A stretch of DNA of 64,000 nt, taken from the NCBI RefSeq assembly GCF_000282575.1, contig NZ_AKJA01000017.1:79213-143212 (forward strand). The letters run 5' to 3'. Source of the DNA: Herbaspirillum sp. YR522. GTDB lineage: Bacteria > Pseudomonadota > Gammaproteobacteria > Burkholderiales > Burkholderiaceae_D. The notes under the pieces are model-generated. The model was not told the DNA's origin and made no database searches. It saw only the letters and a program-made list of their open reading frames with translations. Every line of letters begins with the position of its first letter. Positions within the stretch are counted from its first letter, which is position 1. The translations under genes and the position numbers were made by a program. This document shows, one piece after another, positions 36,038 to 44,581 of this stretch.

Positions 36038-39000
36038 CTAGCGCTGCATGCTCTCCCATACCTTCTGCAGCCGCTTGACCGATACCGGCATGGGCGTGCG
36101 CAATTCCTGGGCATACAGCGACACCCGCAGCTCCTCCAGCAGCCAGCGGAATTCGGTCATCCTGGCGTCGGCGCGCCCTGCCCGCTCCTTCAGGCCACGC
36201 TGGTACGGCAAGGCCACCTGGTTCCATTCGGCCAGCAGCCGGGTGTCGCGCGCGGGATCGGCACGCAACTTGTCGAGCCGCACGTTGATCGCCTTGAGGT
36301 AGCGCGGATAGTGACTGAGGTTGGCGTAGTCGGTCTCGGCCACGAAGCGCTTGCCCACCAGTTGCGCCAGCTGTGCCTGCATGTCGGCCGCAGCCGCCGC
36401 ATGCGCCTTGATGCCCTGCAGCTTCTTGGGCAGGGAATGATATTCGGCCAGCACCTGGGCGCACAGCCGCGCGATCTCGTTGACCAGCAGGCCCAGGCGC
36501 GCCTTGCCCTCGTCGCGGCGCTGGTTGAATTCACCCGAGTTGCGCGGCAGCGGGTCTTGCAGGAAGGCGCGTTCCAGGCCGGCATTGAGAATCTGTTCGC
36601 GCAGCTCTTCCTGCGAACCGAGCCCCATGAATTGCATGCCCATCTGTTGCAGGCCGGGGATATTCTTCTCGAGATATTTCAGTTGCTCTTTCATCTGCAA
36701 CGCAAACAGCCGCCGCAAACCGGCAATGTGAAACCGCGCCGCCTCGGCCGGATCGTCGAACACCTCGAGGTCGCAATGGGTCTTGCGATCCACCAGCGCC
36801 GGAAAGCCGATCAGGGTCTGCGCCTGCTTGCCCGTGCCACGGGTGATTTCGAGCAGCTCCGGCAGTTCGCCGAAGCTCCAGGTGGCCAGGTTGGCGTACT
36901 GGCTGGCGGGCGCAGGCGCTGCGCCCGGCGTGGCCTTGGCGGTGGCCGCCGGCGCTGCCGCCGGGGAGGCCTGGCCAGGCGCCCGGGGGACATCGTCGCG
37001 CGGCGCGATGGCCACCTGCTCGGCCAGCTTCTGGAACTGCTGGCGTGCCTGGCCGCCGAACTCGGCCTGCAACGCCGCCAGGTTTCGCCCCATCTCCAGT
37101 TGTCGCCCATGCTCGTCGATGATCTTGAAGTTCATCGCATGGTGCGCCGGCAGGGTTTCCTGCTTGAAGTCGCTGGCCTTGACCAGGATCGTGATCTGGT
37201 CGCGGATGTCGGCGATGATGGCGTCGACCAGGTTGCCGCGTCCGAATATCTTGCGCTCGTCCATGCGCTCGCAAAAACCTGCCGCATAGTCCGGCAAGGG
37301 TACGCAATGGCGGCGCAGCTTCTGCGGCAGCGACTTCAGCAGCAGATGCACTTTTTCCTTCAGCATGCCCGGCACCAGCCATTCGCAGCGATCCGCCGAG
37401 ACCTGGTTGAGCGCGTACAGCGGTACGCTGAGGGTAACGCCGTCACGTGGCGCACCCGGCTCGAAATGATAGGACAGGGCCATCGCGATACCGGCCACGT
37501 TCATGGTCTTGGGGAACAGCTCCGTGGTCACGCCGGCAGCCTCGTGCCGCATCAGGTCGTCACGATTGAGATACAGCAGCTTGGGGTCGGTCGCGGCAGC
37601 CTGCTTGTACCACTGCTCGAAATCGACGCCGTTGCAGATGCCGGCCGGCACCAGCTTGTCATAGAAGGCGATGATCAGCTCGTCGTCCACCAGCACGTCG
37701 AGGCGGCGTGACTTGTGTTCGAGATTCTCGATCTCGCGCACCAGCTTCTGGTTGTGCGCGAAGAATGGCGCCCGGGTCTCGAAGTCGCCGCCGGCGAGGG
37801 CTTCGCGAATGAAGATGTCGCGCGCTTCGCCCGGGTTGATCTTGCCGTACTGGATGCGCCGCTGGCTGTACACCACCAGCCCATAGAGGGTGGCGCGCTC
37901 GGATGCGCTGACCTGGGCGGTACGCTTTTCCCAGCGTGGCTCGCCCCATGATTTCTTGAGCAGGTGGGCGCCCACTTTTTCCAGCCATTCGGGCTGGATA
38001 TTGGCCACGCAGCGCGCATACAGGCGCGCCGTATCGACCAGCTCGGCGGCCATTACCCAGCGCCCCGGTTTCTTGGTGAGGTGGGCGCCCGGCCAGATGT
38101 TGAAGCGGATACCGCGCGCGCCAAGGTATTGGGCCTCATCCTCGGCCTTGAAGCCGACGTTGCCCAACAGGCCGGTCAACAACGCCAGGTGCAACTGGTC
38201 ATAGGTGGCGGGCGCCTCGTTGAGCCGCCAGCCCTGCTCCTTGACGATGGTCAGCAGCTGCGAGTGCACGTCGCGCCATTCGCGCAACCGCAGCTGTGAC
38301 AGGAAGTTCTCGCGGCAGTGATCCTGCAACTGGCGGTTCGACTTCTTGTGCGCGATGGCGTCTTCGAACCACTTCCATATCTTGAGGTAACTGCTGAATT
38401 CGGATTTTTCGTCGGCGAACTTCTTGTGCGCCTGGTCGGCGGCATTCTGCACATCCATCGGCCGGTCGCGCGGATCCTGTACCGACAATGCCGCTGCGAT
38501 GATCAATAGTTCGGTCAGGCAGGCGTTGTCGCGTCCGGCCAGGATCATGCGGGCCACGCGCGGATCCAGCGGCAGGCGCGCCAGTTGCTTGCCCAGCGGC
38601 GTGAGGCGGTTGACGCCCTCGTGCTCCTCGACCGCGCCCAGTTCCTGCAGCAGCTGGTAGCCATCGGCGATGGCCCGCCCCGGCGGCGGCTCGATGAACG
38701 GGAAGCTCTCGACATCGGTCAGGTGCAGCGACTTCATGCGCAGGATCACCGCCGCCAGCGACGAGCGCAGGATCTCGGGGTCGGTGAACTTGGGCCGCTG
38801 CAGGAAATCCTGCTCGTCGTAGAGACGGATGCATACCCCCGCGGCCACCCGCCCGCAACGCCCGGCGCGCTGGTTGGCGGCCGACTGGGCCACCGCTTCG
38901 ATCTGCAACTGCTCGACCTTGTTGCGGTAGCTGTAGCGCTTGACCCGCGCCAGGCCGGCATCGACCACGTAGCGGATACCGGGCACCGTCAACGAGGTCT

Positions 39001-40033
39001 CGGCGACGTTGGTCGAGAGCACGATGCGGCGCGCATTGCTGGTCTTGAACACGCGTTCCTGGTCGGCCGCCGACAGGCGCGCAAACAGCGGCAGGATCTC
39101 GACATGCGGCGGATGATGCTTGCGCAGCGCCTCGGCGGCGTCGCGAATCTCGCGCTCGCCCGGCAAGAACACCAGCACGTCGCCGGAGCCGATGCGGGCC
39201 AGTTCGTCGACGGCATCGACCACCGCATCCATCAGGTCGCGCTGTTCGCGGTCCTTCTGGGCCTGCGCGGCACGACCTTCGGCGCGGGCGCGGGCGCTGG
39301 CCACCTCGGGCGCGAGGCCGCTGCGGTCGGCATTGTCGATGGGTCGATAGCGGATCTCGACCGGGTACATCCGCCCCGAGACTTCGATCACCGGGGCCGG
39401 CACCAGCTCGCCCTTGACCTCGCGCCCGAAATGGCGCGCAAAACGGTCGGCGTCGATGGTGGCCGAGGTGATGATCAGCTTCAGGTCGGGACGTCGCGGC
39501 AGCAGCTGCTTGAGGTAGCCCAGCAAGAAATCGATATTGAGGCTGCGTTCATGCGCCTCGTCGATGATGATGGTGTCGTACTGGCGCAGCAACGGGTCGG
39601 TCTGGGTCTCGGCCAGCAGGATACCGTCGGTCATCAACTTGATCCATGCGCCACGGGACAGGGTATCGTTGAAGCGCACCTTGTAACCCACCAGTTCCCC
39701 CGGCGGCGAGCCCAGTTCCTGCGCGATGCGCTTGGCAGTCGACGACGCCGCAATGCGGCGCGGCTGGGTGTGGCCGATCAGCCCCTTGGCGCCGCGCCCC
39801 AGCTCCAGGCAGATCTTGGGCAGCTGGGTGGTCTTGCCGGAGCCGGTCTCGCCACTGACGATGATGACCTGGTGCTTGCGCAGCGCCTCGGCGATTTCGT
39901 GACGACGGCCGGAGACCGGCAATTCTTCGGGAAACGTGACCGGCGGCAGCGGATTTCGCAGCGCCGGTGCGGGTTCGGAGGCGGGCCTGGACTTGCCGGG
40001 GGCGGACGGGGATGGATTGTTGGACACTGACAT
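36038..40033 (-). CDS. hrpA: ATP-dependent RNA helicase HrpA
   Basis: A DEAH-box RNA helicase involved in mRNA processing and ribosome rescue; it has nothing to do with the Hrp secretion system. The 1331-residue protein shows Walker A GETGSGKTTQ (about residue 61), the DEAH box in IIDEAHERSL, STNVAETSLT and QRAGRCGR, then the helicase-associated and OB domains, and a long C-terminal DUF3418 region. An Ala/Pro-rich low-complexity linker (around residue 1030) separates the last parts. It starts at ATG 40033. Confidence 0.94.
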   Translation of the reverse strand: MSVSNNPSPSAPGKSRPASEPAPALRNPLPPVTFPEELPVSGRRHEIAEALRKHQVIIVSGETGSGKTTQLPKICLELGRGAKGLIGHTQPRRIAASSTAKRIAQELGSPPGELVGYKVRFNDTLSRGAWIKLMTDGILLAETQTDPLLRQYDTIIIDEAHERSLNIDFLLGYLKQLLPRRPDLKLIITSATIDADRFARHFGREVKGELVPAPVIEVSGRMYPVEIRYRPIDNADRSGLAPEVASARARAEGRAAQAQKDREQRDLMDAVVDAVDELARIGSGDVLVFLPGEREIRDAAEALRKHHPPHVEILPLFARLSAADQERVFKTSNARRIVLSTNVAETSLTVPGIRYVVDAGLARVKRYSYRNKVEQLQIEAVAQSAANQRAGRCGRVAAGVCIRLYDEQDFLQRPKFTDPEILRSSLAAVILRMKSLHLTDVESFPFIEPPPGRAIADGYQLLQELGAVEEHEGVNRLTPLGKQLARLPLDPRVARMILAGRDNACLTELLIIAAALSVQDPRDRPMDVQNAADQAHKKFADEKSEFSSYLKIWKWFEDAIAHKKSNRQLQDHCRENFLSQLRLREWRDVHSQLLTIVKEQGWRLNEAPATYDQLHLALLTGLLGNVGFKAEDEAQYLGARGIRFNIWPGAHLTKKPGRWVMAAELVDTARLYARCVANIQPEWLEKVGAHLLKKSWGEPRWEKRTAQVSASERATLYGLVVYSQRRIQYGKINPGEARDIFIREALAGGDFETRAPFFAHNQKLVREIENLEHKSRRLDVLVDDELIIAFYDKLVPAGICNGVDFEQWYKQAAATDPKLLYLNRDDLMRHEAAGVTTELFPKTMNVAGIAMALSYHFEPGAPRDGVTLSVPLYALNQVSADRCEWLVPGMLKEKVHLLLKSLPQKLRRHCVPLPDYAAGFCERMDERKIFGRGNLVDAIIADIRDQITILVKASDFKQETLPAHHAMNFKIIDEHGRQLEMGRNLAALQAEFGGQARQQFQKLAEQVAIAPRDDVPRAPGQASPAAAPAATAKATPGAAPAPASQYANLATWSFGELPELLEITRGTGKQAQTLIGFPALVDRKTHCDLEVFDDPAEAARFHIAGLRRLFALQMKEQLKYLEKNIPGLQQMGMQFMGLGSQEELREQILNAGLERAFLQDPLPRNSGEFNQRRDEGKARLGLLVNEIARLCAQVLAEYHSLPKKLQGIKAHAAAAADMQAQLAQLVGKRFVAETDYANLSHYPRYLKAINVRLDKLRADPARDTRLLAEWNQVALPYQRGLKERAGRADARMTEFRWLLEELRVSLYAQELRTPMPVSVKRLQKVWESMQR

Positions 40034-40096
40034 GAGGCCGTCATTATACCTGCGACGGCTTCCACCAGTGGGGCTGCAGGCGCGTACCGGCGCGCC

Positions 40097-42454
40097 TCAG
40101 AAGGCGTAGCGCATGCTCACTTGCAGGCTGCGCGGCGGCGCGCTGTGGCGCCGCTGGTCGGGACCGACCGCCGTTTCCACTTCGCCGATGTCGGACCAGC
40201 GCTCGTAGGTCGCGTTGAACAGGTTCTCGATGTTCATGCTCAGCGTCATGCCAGCCATCGGGTTGACATGCGCGCCCAAGCCCACCACCGTGAACGGATC
40301 GGTCGTCAGGCGCTGGTTGCCGGTCGACGGCGCGTTTACCCGACCGCGGGTCTTGCCCCAGGAATGCTCGACGTTGACATAGGCGCCCCAGCGCTGCTGG
40401 CGATACCGGGCGCCGCCGATGATGCGCATCGGCTGCACCGAGTTGAGTGGCCGCCAGGTTCCATTGCCCATGGTCACGGAGCCATTCTGGGCCGCCCCCA
40501 CGGCCTCTGGCACCAGCAGATCGCCACGCGTGACGGCCCAAGCCGCATTGAGCCGCCAGGCCGGCGCCACCTGCCACTCGGCACGCGCTTCAAGGCCCCG
40601 CACATGTGCCTTGGCGTAGTTGACGTTCTGCATCTGGTTGATGCCGTCGACATAGCCGCGGCCCTGCAATCCGATGAAATCGGTGTAGCGGCTGTCGAAG
40701 CCGGCCAGCGCATAGGCAAACCCGCCCAGCTTGCCCCGCACCCCCAGTTCCTTGCCGGCGACGCGCTCCGGCCGCAGGCCGGGGTTGCCGATCAATTGGT
40801 AGCGCAATGTCGCGTTCTTGAAATTGGCATTGACCTGGCTCGGCTCGGGGGCACGGAACCCTTGGGCATAGCTGAAGTAAGGCACGAAGGCCGGGGTGAC
40901 TTCCCACAGGACGCCCAGCCGCGGGGTCCAGGCCGACGCGGCCAGGCTGGACAGCTTGCCGCCATTGGCCTGGAAGTCGGCCTGGTCCGCCGCCGACAGC
41001 GAGCCCGCGTCGGGCGCGATGCGATAGCGGTCATGGCGCACTCCGGCGCTGATGCGCAAGCCGCCGATCACCATTTCGTCCTGCAGGAACAAGCTGCCCA
41101 GCGTATAGCTGCTGTCAGGCGTCGGGCGGTAGGGAAACGGCTTGAGGAAAGCCGGCACCGTACCGTCGACGACCGCCGAGGCTTGCAGGCGACTGGCTTC
41201 GACGCCGTAGCCCAGCCGATGCTCGACCATGCCGGTGCGCACCAGGCCTTGGGCCGCCACTGCCAGCCCGGTGGTGTTTTCGAGGTACTTGTTGTCGCGC
41301 GTGCGGCGGGCCAGCCCGGCGCCGTCCGGACCGGTACCCTGGAAGGCCCCGAAAAACTTGAACATGAGGCCCTCGAACATGTTGGTCGGCCCGAACACCT
41401 CTTCGCTGGTGAACTGCCGGACACTGGCTTGTTGCCGGTACAGGTGGGTATGTGCGCGGGTCAGCCAGCCTTCGCTTGCGCCGTCGTAGAAATGCTCCAG
41501 CGACCTGCGCTGGCGGCGGATCGTATCGTGGGCCAGCAGCGCCTTGGGCGCACGAAAGTTGGCCCAGGGCGACACCGCGTTGAGCACATCGGTGTCGAGC
41601 TGGTTGTTGAATTGATCGAACGTGGCCAGCACCCGATGCGCTGGATCGATGCGCAAGCCCAGGCGGGCCAGCGTGTAGCGGCTGTCGACATTCATCGGAT
41701 TGGGCGCGGTACGCCGCATATCGGGTTGGCGGCCGTTTTCCTGCGACCAGGTCTCGTGGCCGCTGCGCCGGCTGTGCATGAACATGCCCTGCCAGCGCCC
41801 CTGGTCGAAGCCGATCCCGGCCGAGTGGTTGAACGAGTTTTCCTGCTGCGCATAACCGCTGTGCACAAAGCCACCCACCGTGCGGCCGGCCTTGACCAGG
41901 TCGCCCACCTGCAGTGCGCTGGCGCTGACCACGCCGGCGATGCTGTCGGCGCCGTACTGGATCGAGTTGGGTCCGCGCAGGATCTCGATCTTGCCGAAGC
42001 TGTCGACGTCCCAATAGTCGCCGCGGCCGGTCTGGAATGCGGGCCCGAAGCTGAACCCGTTGGGCAGGCGGATGCCATCCTGCACGATCAGCACCCGATT
42101 GCCCTCGATGCCCCGGATATTGATCGCCTCGTTGCGGGCCCGGCCGACGCTGGATCGGGTGGCCGTGAACTCCGACGGCCGGGTGCGCACCACCACGTCG
42201 GGCTCGTCGGCCAGCACATCCTTGATGCTGCGCGCGCCGCGTTCGAGGATTTCCTGGCGGGTGATCACGCTCATCGAGGCGGGAATGTCGTCCTTCCATT
42301 TCTGGACCGGCTCGTTGTCGGGAAGCGGTTCTTCGTCGCCGGTTTTGTCTTCCTGTACCAGGATATGGGGCAGCGGTGGCTCGCTACGGGCGGCGACTGC
42401 GCCATGGGTGCAGATCAGCATGGTGGCCAGCGCCACAGGTGTCAGTTTCAGCAT
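40097..42454 (-). CDS. TonB-dependent receptor, hemoglobin/heme receptor type
   Basis: An outer-membrane beta-barrel that imports heme or a siderophore with TonB energy. I start it at ATG 42454 (785 residues), which exposes a signal peptide (LTPVALATMLICTHGAVAA). A TonB box-like and plug region follows (SMSVITRQEILERGARSIKDVL; GRARNEAINIRGIEGNRVLI; LRGPNSIQYGADSIAGVV), then the barrel, ending with Phe (RYAF) as expected. The wording RNEAINIRGIEGNRVLIVQDG resembles heme/hemoglobin receptors. A Fur-box-like palindrome lies 174 bp upstream. No heme-use genes are adjacent. Confidence 0.87.
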   Translation of the reverse strand: MLKLTPVALATMLICTHGAVAARSEPPLPHILVQEDKTGDEEPLPDNEPVQKWKDDIPASMSVITRQEILERGARSIKDVLADEPDVVVRTRPSEFTATRSSVGRARNEAINIRGIEGNRVLIVQDGIRLPNGFSFGPAFQTGRGDYWDVDSFGKIEILRGPNSIQYGADSIAGVVSASALQVGDLVKAGRTVGGFVHSGYAQQENSFNHSAGIGFDQGRWQGMFMHSRRSGHETWSQENGRQPDMRRTAPNPMNVDSRYTLARLGLRIDPAHRVLATFDQFNNQLDTDVLNAVSPWANFRAPKALLAHDTIRRQRRSLEHFYDGASEGWLTRAHTHLYRQQASVRQFTSEEVFGPTNMFEGLMFKFFGAFQGTGPDGAGLARRTRDNKYLENTTGLAVAAQGLVRTGMVEHRLGYGVEASRLQASAVVDGTVPAFLKPFPYRPTPDSSYTLGSLFLQDEMVIGGLRISAGVRHDRYRIAPDAGSLSAADQADFQANGGKLSSLAASAWTPRLGVLWEVTPAFVPYFSYAQGFRAPEPSQVNANFKNATLRYQLIGNPGLRPERVAGKELGVRGKLGGFAYALAGFDSRYTDFIGLQGRGYVDGINQMQNVNYAKAHVRGLEARAEWQVAPAWRLNAAWAVTRGDLLVPEAVGAAQNGSVTMGNGTWRPLNSVQPMRIIGGARYRQQRWGAYVNVEHSWGKTRGRVNAPSTGNQRLTTDPFTVVGLGAHVNPMAGMTLSMNIENLFNATYERWSDIGEVETAVGPDQRRHSAPPRSLQVSMRYAF

Positions 42455-42627
42455 TGCGTGGTCTTCTCGGAGTGGATGAGTGCGGGCTGACGCGTGGCTG
42501 GCTGGACACGATGAAAAAATGAGTACGTAAGGCATCGACAGGCCCAAATACCCATCAGATATGGCTAATTGAAGTACTTGGTATGCGACAGGGATGGCAG
42601 CGATGTCGCCTAAAGCAGAAGTATTGA

Positions 42628-42642
42628 TGAGAACGATTCTCA
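42628..42642. promoter_or_regulatory. Fur box candidate
   Basis: TGAGAACGATTCTCA is a 7-1-7 inverted repeat with one mismatch and fits the Fur pattern TGAGAATNATTCTCA. It is upstream of the TonB-dependent receptor (leftward) and of argA (rightward); iron control of the receptor is the more natural reading. Confidence 0.65.
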
Positions 42643-42736
42643 GGTATGCAGAAGAAAAACGATTAATTCGGGTTTTGCAATCGCGTCACGATGTCGACGC
42701 GCCGCCCCGGAACGCGCCAGGTCGGCCGGCGCGGCG

Positions 42737-42765
42737 CTGAAATCGCTGCGGACTCGCTCTATAAT
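42737..42765 (+). promoter_or_regulatory. argA promoter, predicted leaderless transcript
   Basis: CTGAAA (42737-42742), 17 bases, then TATAAT (42760-42765). The predicted start of transcription is about 42772-42773, which is the A of ATG 42773. Confidence 0.55.
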
Positions 42766-42772
42766 GCGCGTC

Positions 42773-44086
42773 ATGGAAAATCAGACCCAATTCGTCCACT
42801 GGCTGCGCTCGGTCGCGCCGTATGTCCACGCCTTTCGCGGCAAGACCTTCGTGGTCGCCTTCCCCGGGGAGCTGGTCACCGCCGGCGACCTGCAGGTGCT
42901 GGCGCAGGATCTGTCGCTGTTGCACGCCCTGGGCATTCGCATCGTGGTGGTGCACGGTTCACGTCCGCAGGTGGCCGAACAACTGGCGCTGCGCAATGTC
43001 GAGGCGCGCTTCCACAATGGCCTGCGCGTCACCGACAGCGCGGCCCTGGAGTGCGCCAAGGAAGCCTCGGGCGAGTTGCGCCTGGATATCGAGGCCGCCT
43101 TTAGCCAGGGCCTGCCCAATACCCCGATGGCGCATGCCGCCATCCGCGTCATCTCGGGCAATTTCGTCACGGCCCGGCCGATGGGCGTATTCGATGGGGT
43201 CGACCTGCAACTCACCGGTGTGGTGCGCAAGATCGCCGCCGATGTGATCCAGCCGATCATGAACGCCGGCGGCATCGTGCTGCTGTCGCCGCTGGGTTTC
43301 TCGCCCACCGGCGAAGCCTTCAACCTGACCATGGAAGACGTGGCCGTGTCGGCGGCCATTGCCCTGCGCGCCGAAAAGCTGATCTTCCTGTCGGAAACGC
43401 CGCTGATGAAGGACGCCGGCGGCAGCGATATCCGCGAACTGTCGTCGCACCAGGCCGAAGCAGTGCTGTCGGCCGGTTTCCTGCCGGCCGACGCGGCGTT
43501 CTACCTGGCCAGCGTGGTCAAGGCCTGTAACGCCGGCGTGTCGCGCGCCCACATCGTGCCCTTTGCCACCGACGGCTCGGCCCTGCTGGAGCTGTTTACC
43601 CACGATGGCGTGGGCACCATGGTCACCTACGAAAACCTGGAAAGCCTGCGCCAGGCCACCATCGAGGACGTGGGCGGCATCCTCAAGCTGATCGAGCCGC
43701 TCGAGGCCGATGGCACGCTGGTCAAGCGCGGCCGCGAGCTGATCGAGCGCGAGATCCATTATTTCTCGGTCATCGAGCACGACAACGTGATCTTCGGCTG
43801 CGCTGCGCTGTACCCTTTCCCGCAGGAAAAAATGGGCGAGATGGCTTGCCTGACCGTCAACCCCGAAGTCCAGGGCCAGGGCGATGGCGACCGTATCCTC
43901 AAGCACATCGAGACGCGCGCGCGCGAAGCGGGGCTGACCAGGCTGTTCGTGCTCACTACCCGCACGTCGCACTGGTTCCTGCGCCGCGGCTTTACCTTGG
44001 CCAGCGTCAACGACCTGCCGCAAGACCGCCAGAAGATCTACAACTGGCAGCGCAAGTCGCAGATCCTGATCAAGAATTTGTACTAG
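42773..44086 (+). CDS. argA: N-acetylglutamate synthase (amino-acid N-acetyltransferase)
   Basis: Makes N-acetylglutamate from glutamate and acetyl-CoA, the first step of arginine synthesis. The 437-residue protein has an N-terminal amino acid kinase-like domain that binds arginine for feedback (VVVHGSRPQV, near residue 60) and a C-terminal GNAT acetyltransferase domain (VNPEVQGQGDGDRIL for the CoA loop; HWFLRRGF). ATG 42773 is preferred over ATG 42764, because the latter overlaps a TATAAT box. There is no ribosome-binding site before it. yggX follows 111 bp downstream. Confidence 0.93.
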   Translation: MENQTQFVHWLRSVAPYVHAFRGKTFVVAFPGELVTAGDLQVLAQDLSLLHALGIRIVVVHGSRPQVAEQLALRNVEARFHNGLRVTDSAALECAKEASGELRLDIEAAFSQGLPNTPMAHAAIRVISGNFVTARPMGVFDGVDLQLTGVVRKIAADVIQPIMNAGGIVLLSPLGFSPTGEAFNLTMEDVAVSAAIALRAEKLIFLSETPLMKDAGGSDIRELSSHQAEAVLSAGFLPADAAFYLASVVKACNAGVSRAHIVPFATDGSALLELFTHDGVGTMVTYENLESLRQATIEDVGGILKLIEPLEADGTLVKRGRELIEREIHYFSVIEHDNVIFGCAALYPFPQEKMGEMACLTVNPEVQGQGDGDRILKHIETRAREAGLTRLFVLTTRTSHWFLRRGFTLASVNDLPQDRQKIYNWQRKSQILIKNLY

Positions 44087-44197
44087 GACGCACCGATCAA
44101 CCCATCTGTCAGGACGTGAGCCGGCTCAACCGCTGACACGCGCAGCAATTGCAGCCACGTCCGGCGCTTATCACCGCTATTTGAACAAGGAATCGAC

Positions 44198-44473
44198 ATG
44201 GCACGCACCGTCCACTGCATCAAACTGAACAAGGAAGCCGAGGGACTCGACTTCCCACCGTACCCGGGCGAACTGGGCAAGCGCATCTATGAGAGCGTGT
44301 CCAAGGAAGCCTGGGCCGCCTGGCTCAAGCACCAGACCATGCTGGTCAACGAAAACCGCCTGATGCTGGCCGACGCCCGCGCCCGCAAGTACCTGGCGGC
44401 GCAGATGGAAAAGCATTTCTTCGGCGAAGGCGCCGACGCCGCCCAAGGCTACGTGCCACCGCCGGCCGACTGA
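44198..44473 (+). CDS. yggX: Probable Fe(2+)-trafficking protein YggX
   Basis: A 91-residue cytoplasmic protein linked to iron handling and protection of Fe-S clusters from oxidation. The family start [24 protein letters not shown] is matched (Cys7 conserved; quoted here by its parts VHCIKLNKE and LDFPPYPG), as are [14 protein letters not shown] and the C-terminal HFFGEG. An AAGGA site precedes ATG 44198. It may be read with argA and ends at a strong terminator. Confidence 0.95.
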   Translation: MARTVHCIKLNKEAEGLDFPPYPGELGKRIYESVSKEAWAAWLKHQTMLVNENRLMLADARARKYLAAQMEKHFFGEGADAAQGYVPPPAD

Positions 44474-44494
44474 ATTCGACCGGCTGTCGATAAG

Positions 44495-44527
44495 CGCCGC
44501 CACAGCTTGCCTGTGGCGGCGTTTTTT
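44495..44527 (+). terminator. Rho-independent terminator after yggX
   Basis: An 11-bp perfect GC-rich stem (44495-44505 with 44511-44521) and a five-base loop are followed by six T. Confidence 0.93.
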
Positions 44528-44581
44528 TGCGCCCCTGCACTACAATGGATGCTCCACCGTCGTCCTCAGCAGGAGATACCG

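Noticed and set aside
36038..40033. hrpA as part of a type III secretion (Hrp) cluster
   Set aside because: The name is a coincidence: this is the DEAH-box RNA helicase. No hrc or hrp secretion genes lie around it.
40121..42490. 789-codon frame antisense to the TonB-dependent receptor
   Set aside because: Shadow of the receptor gene; no domain, no ribosome site, and composition typical of antisense frames.
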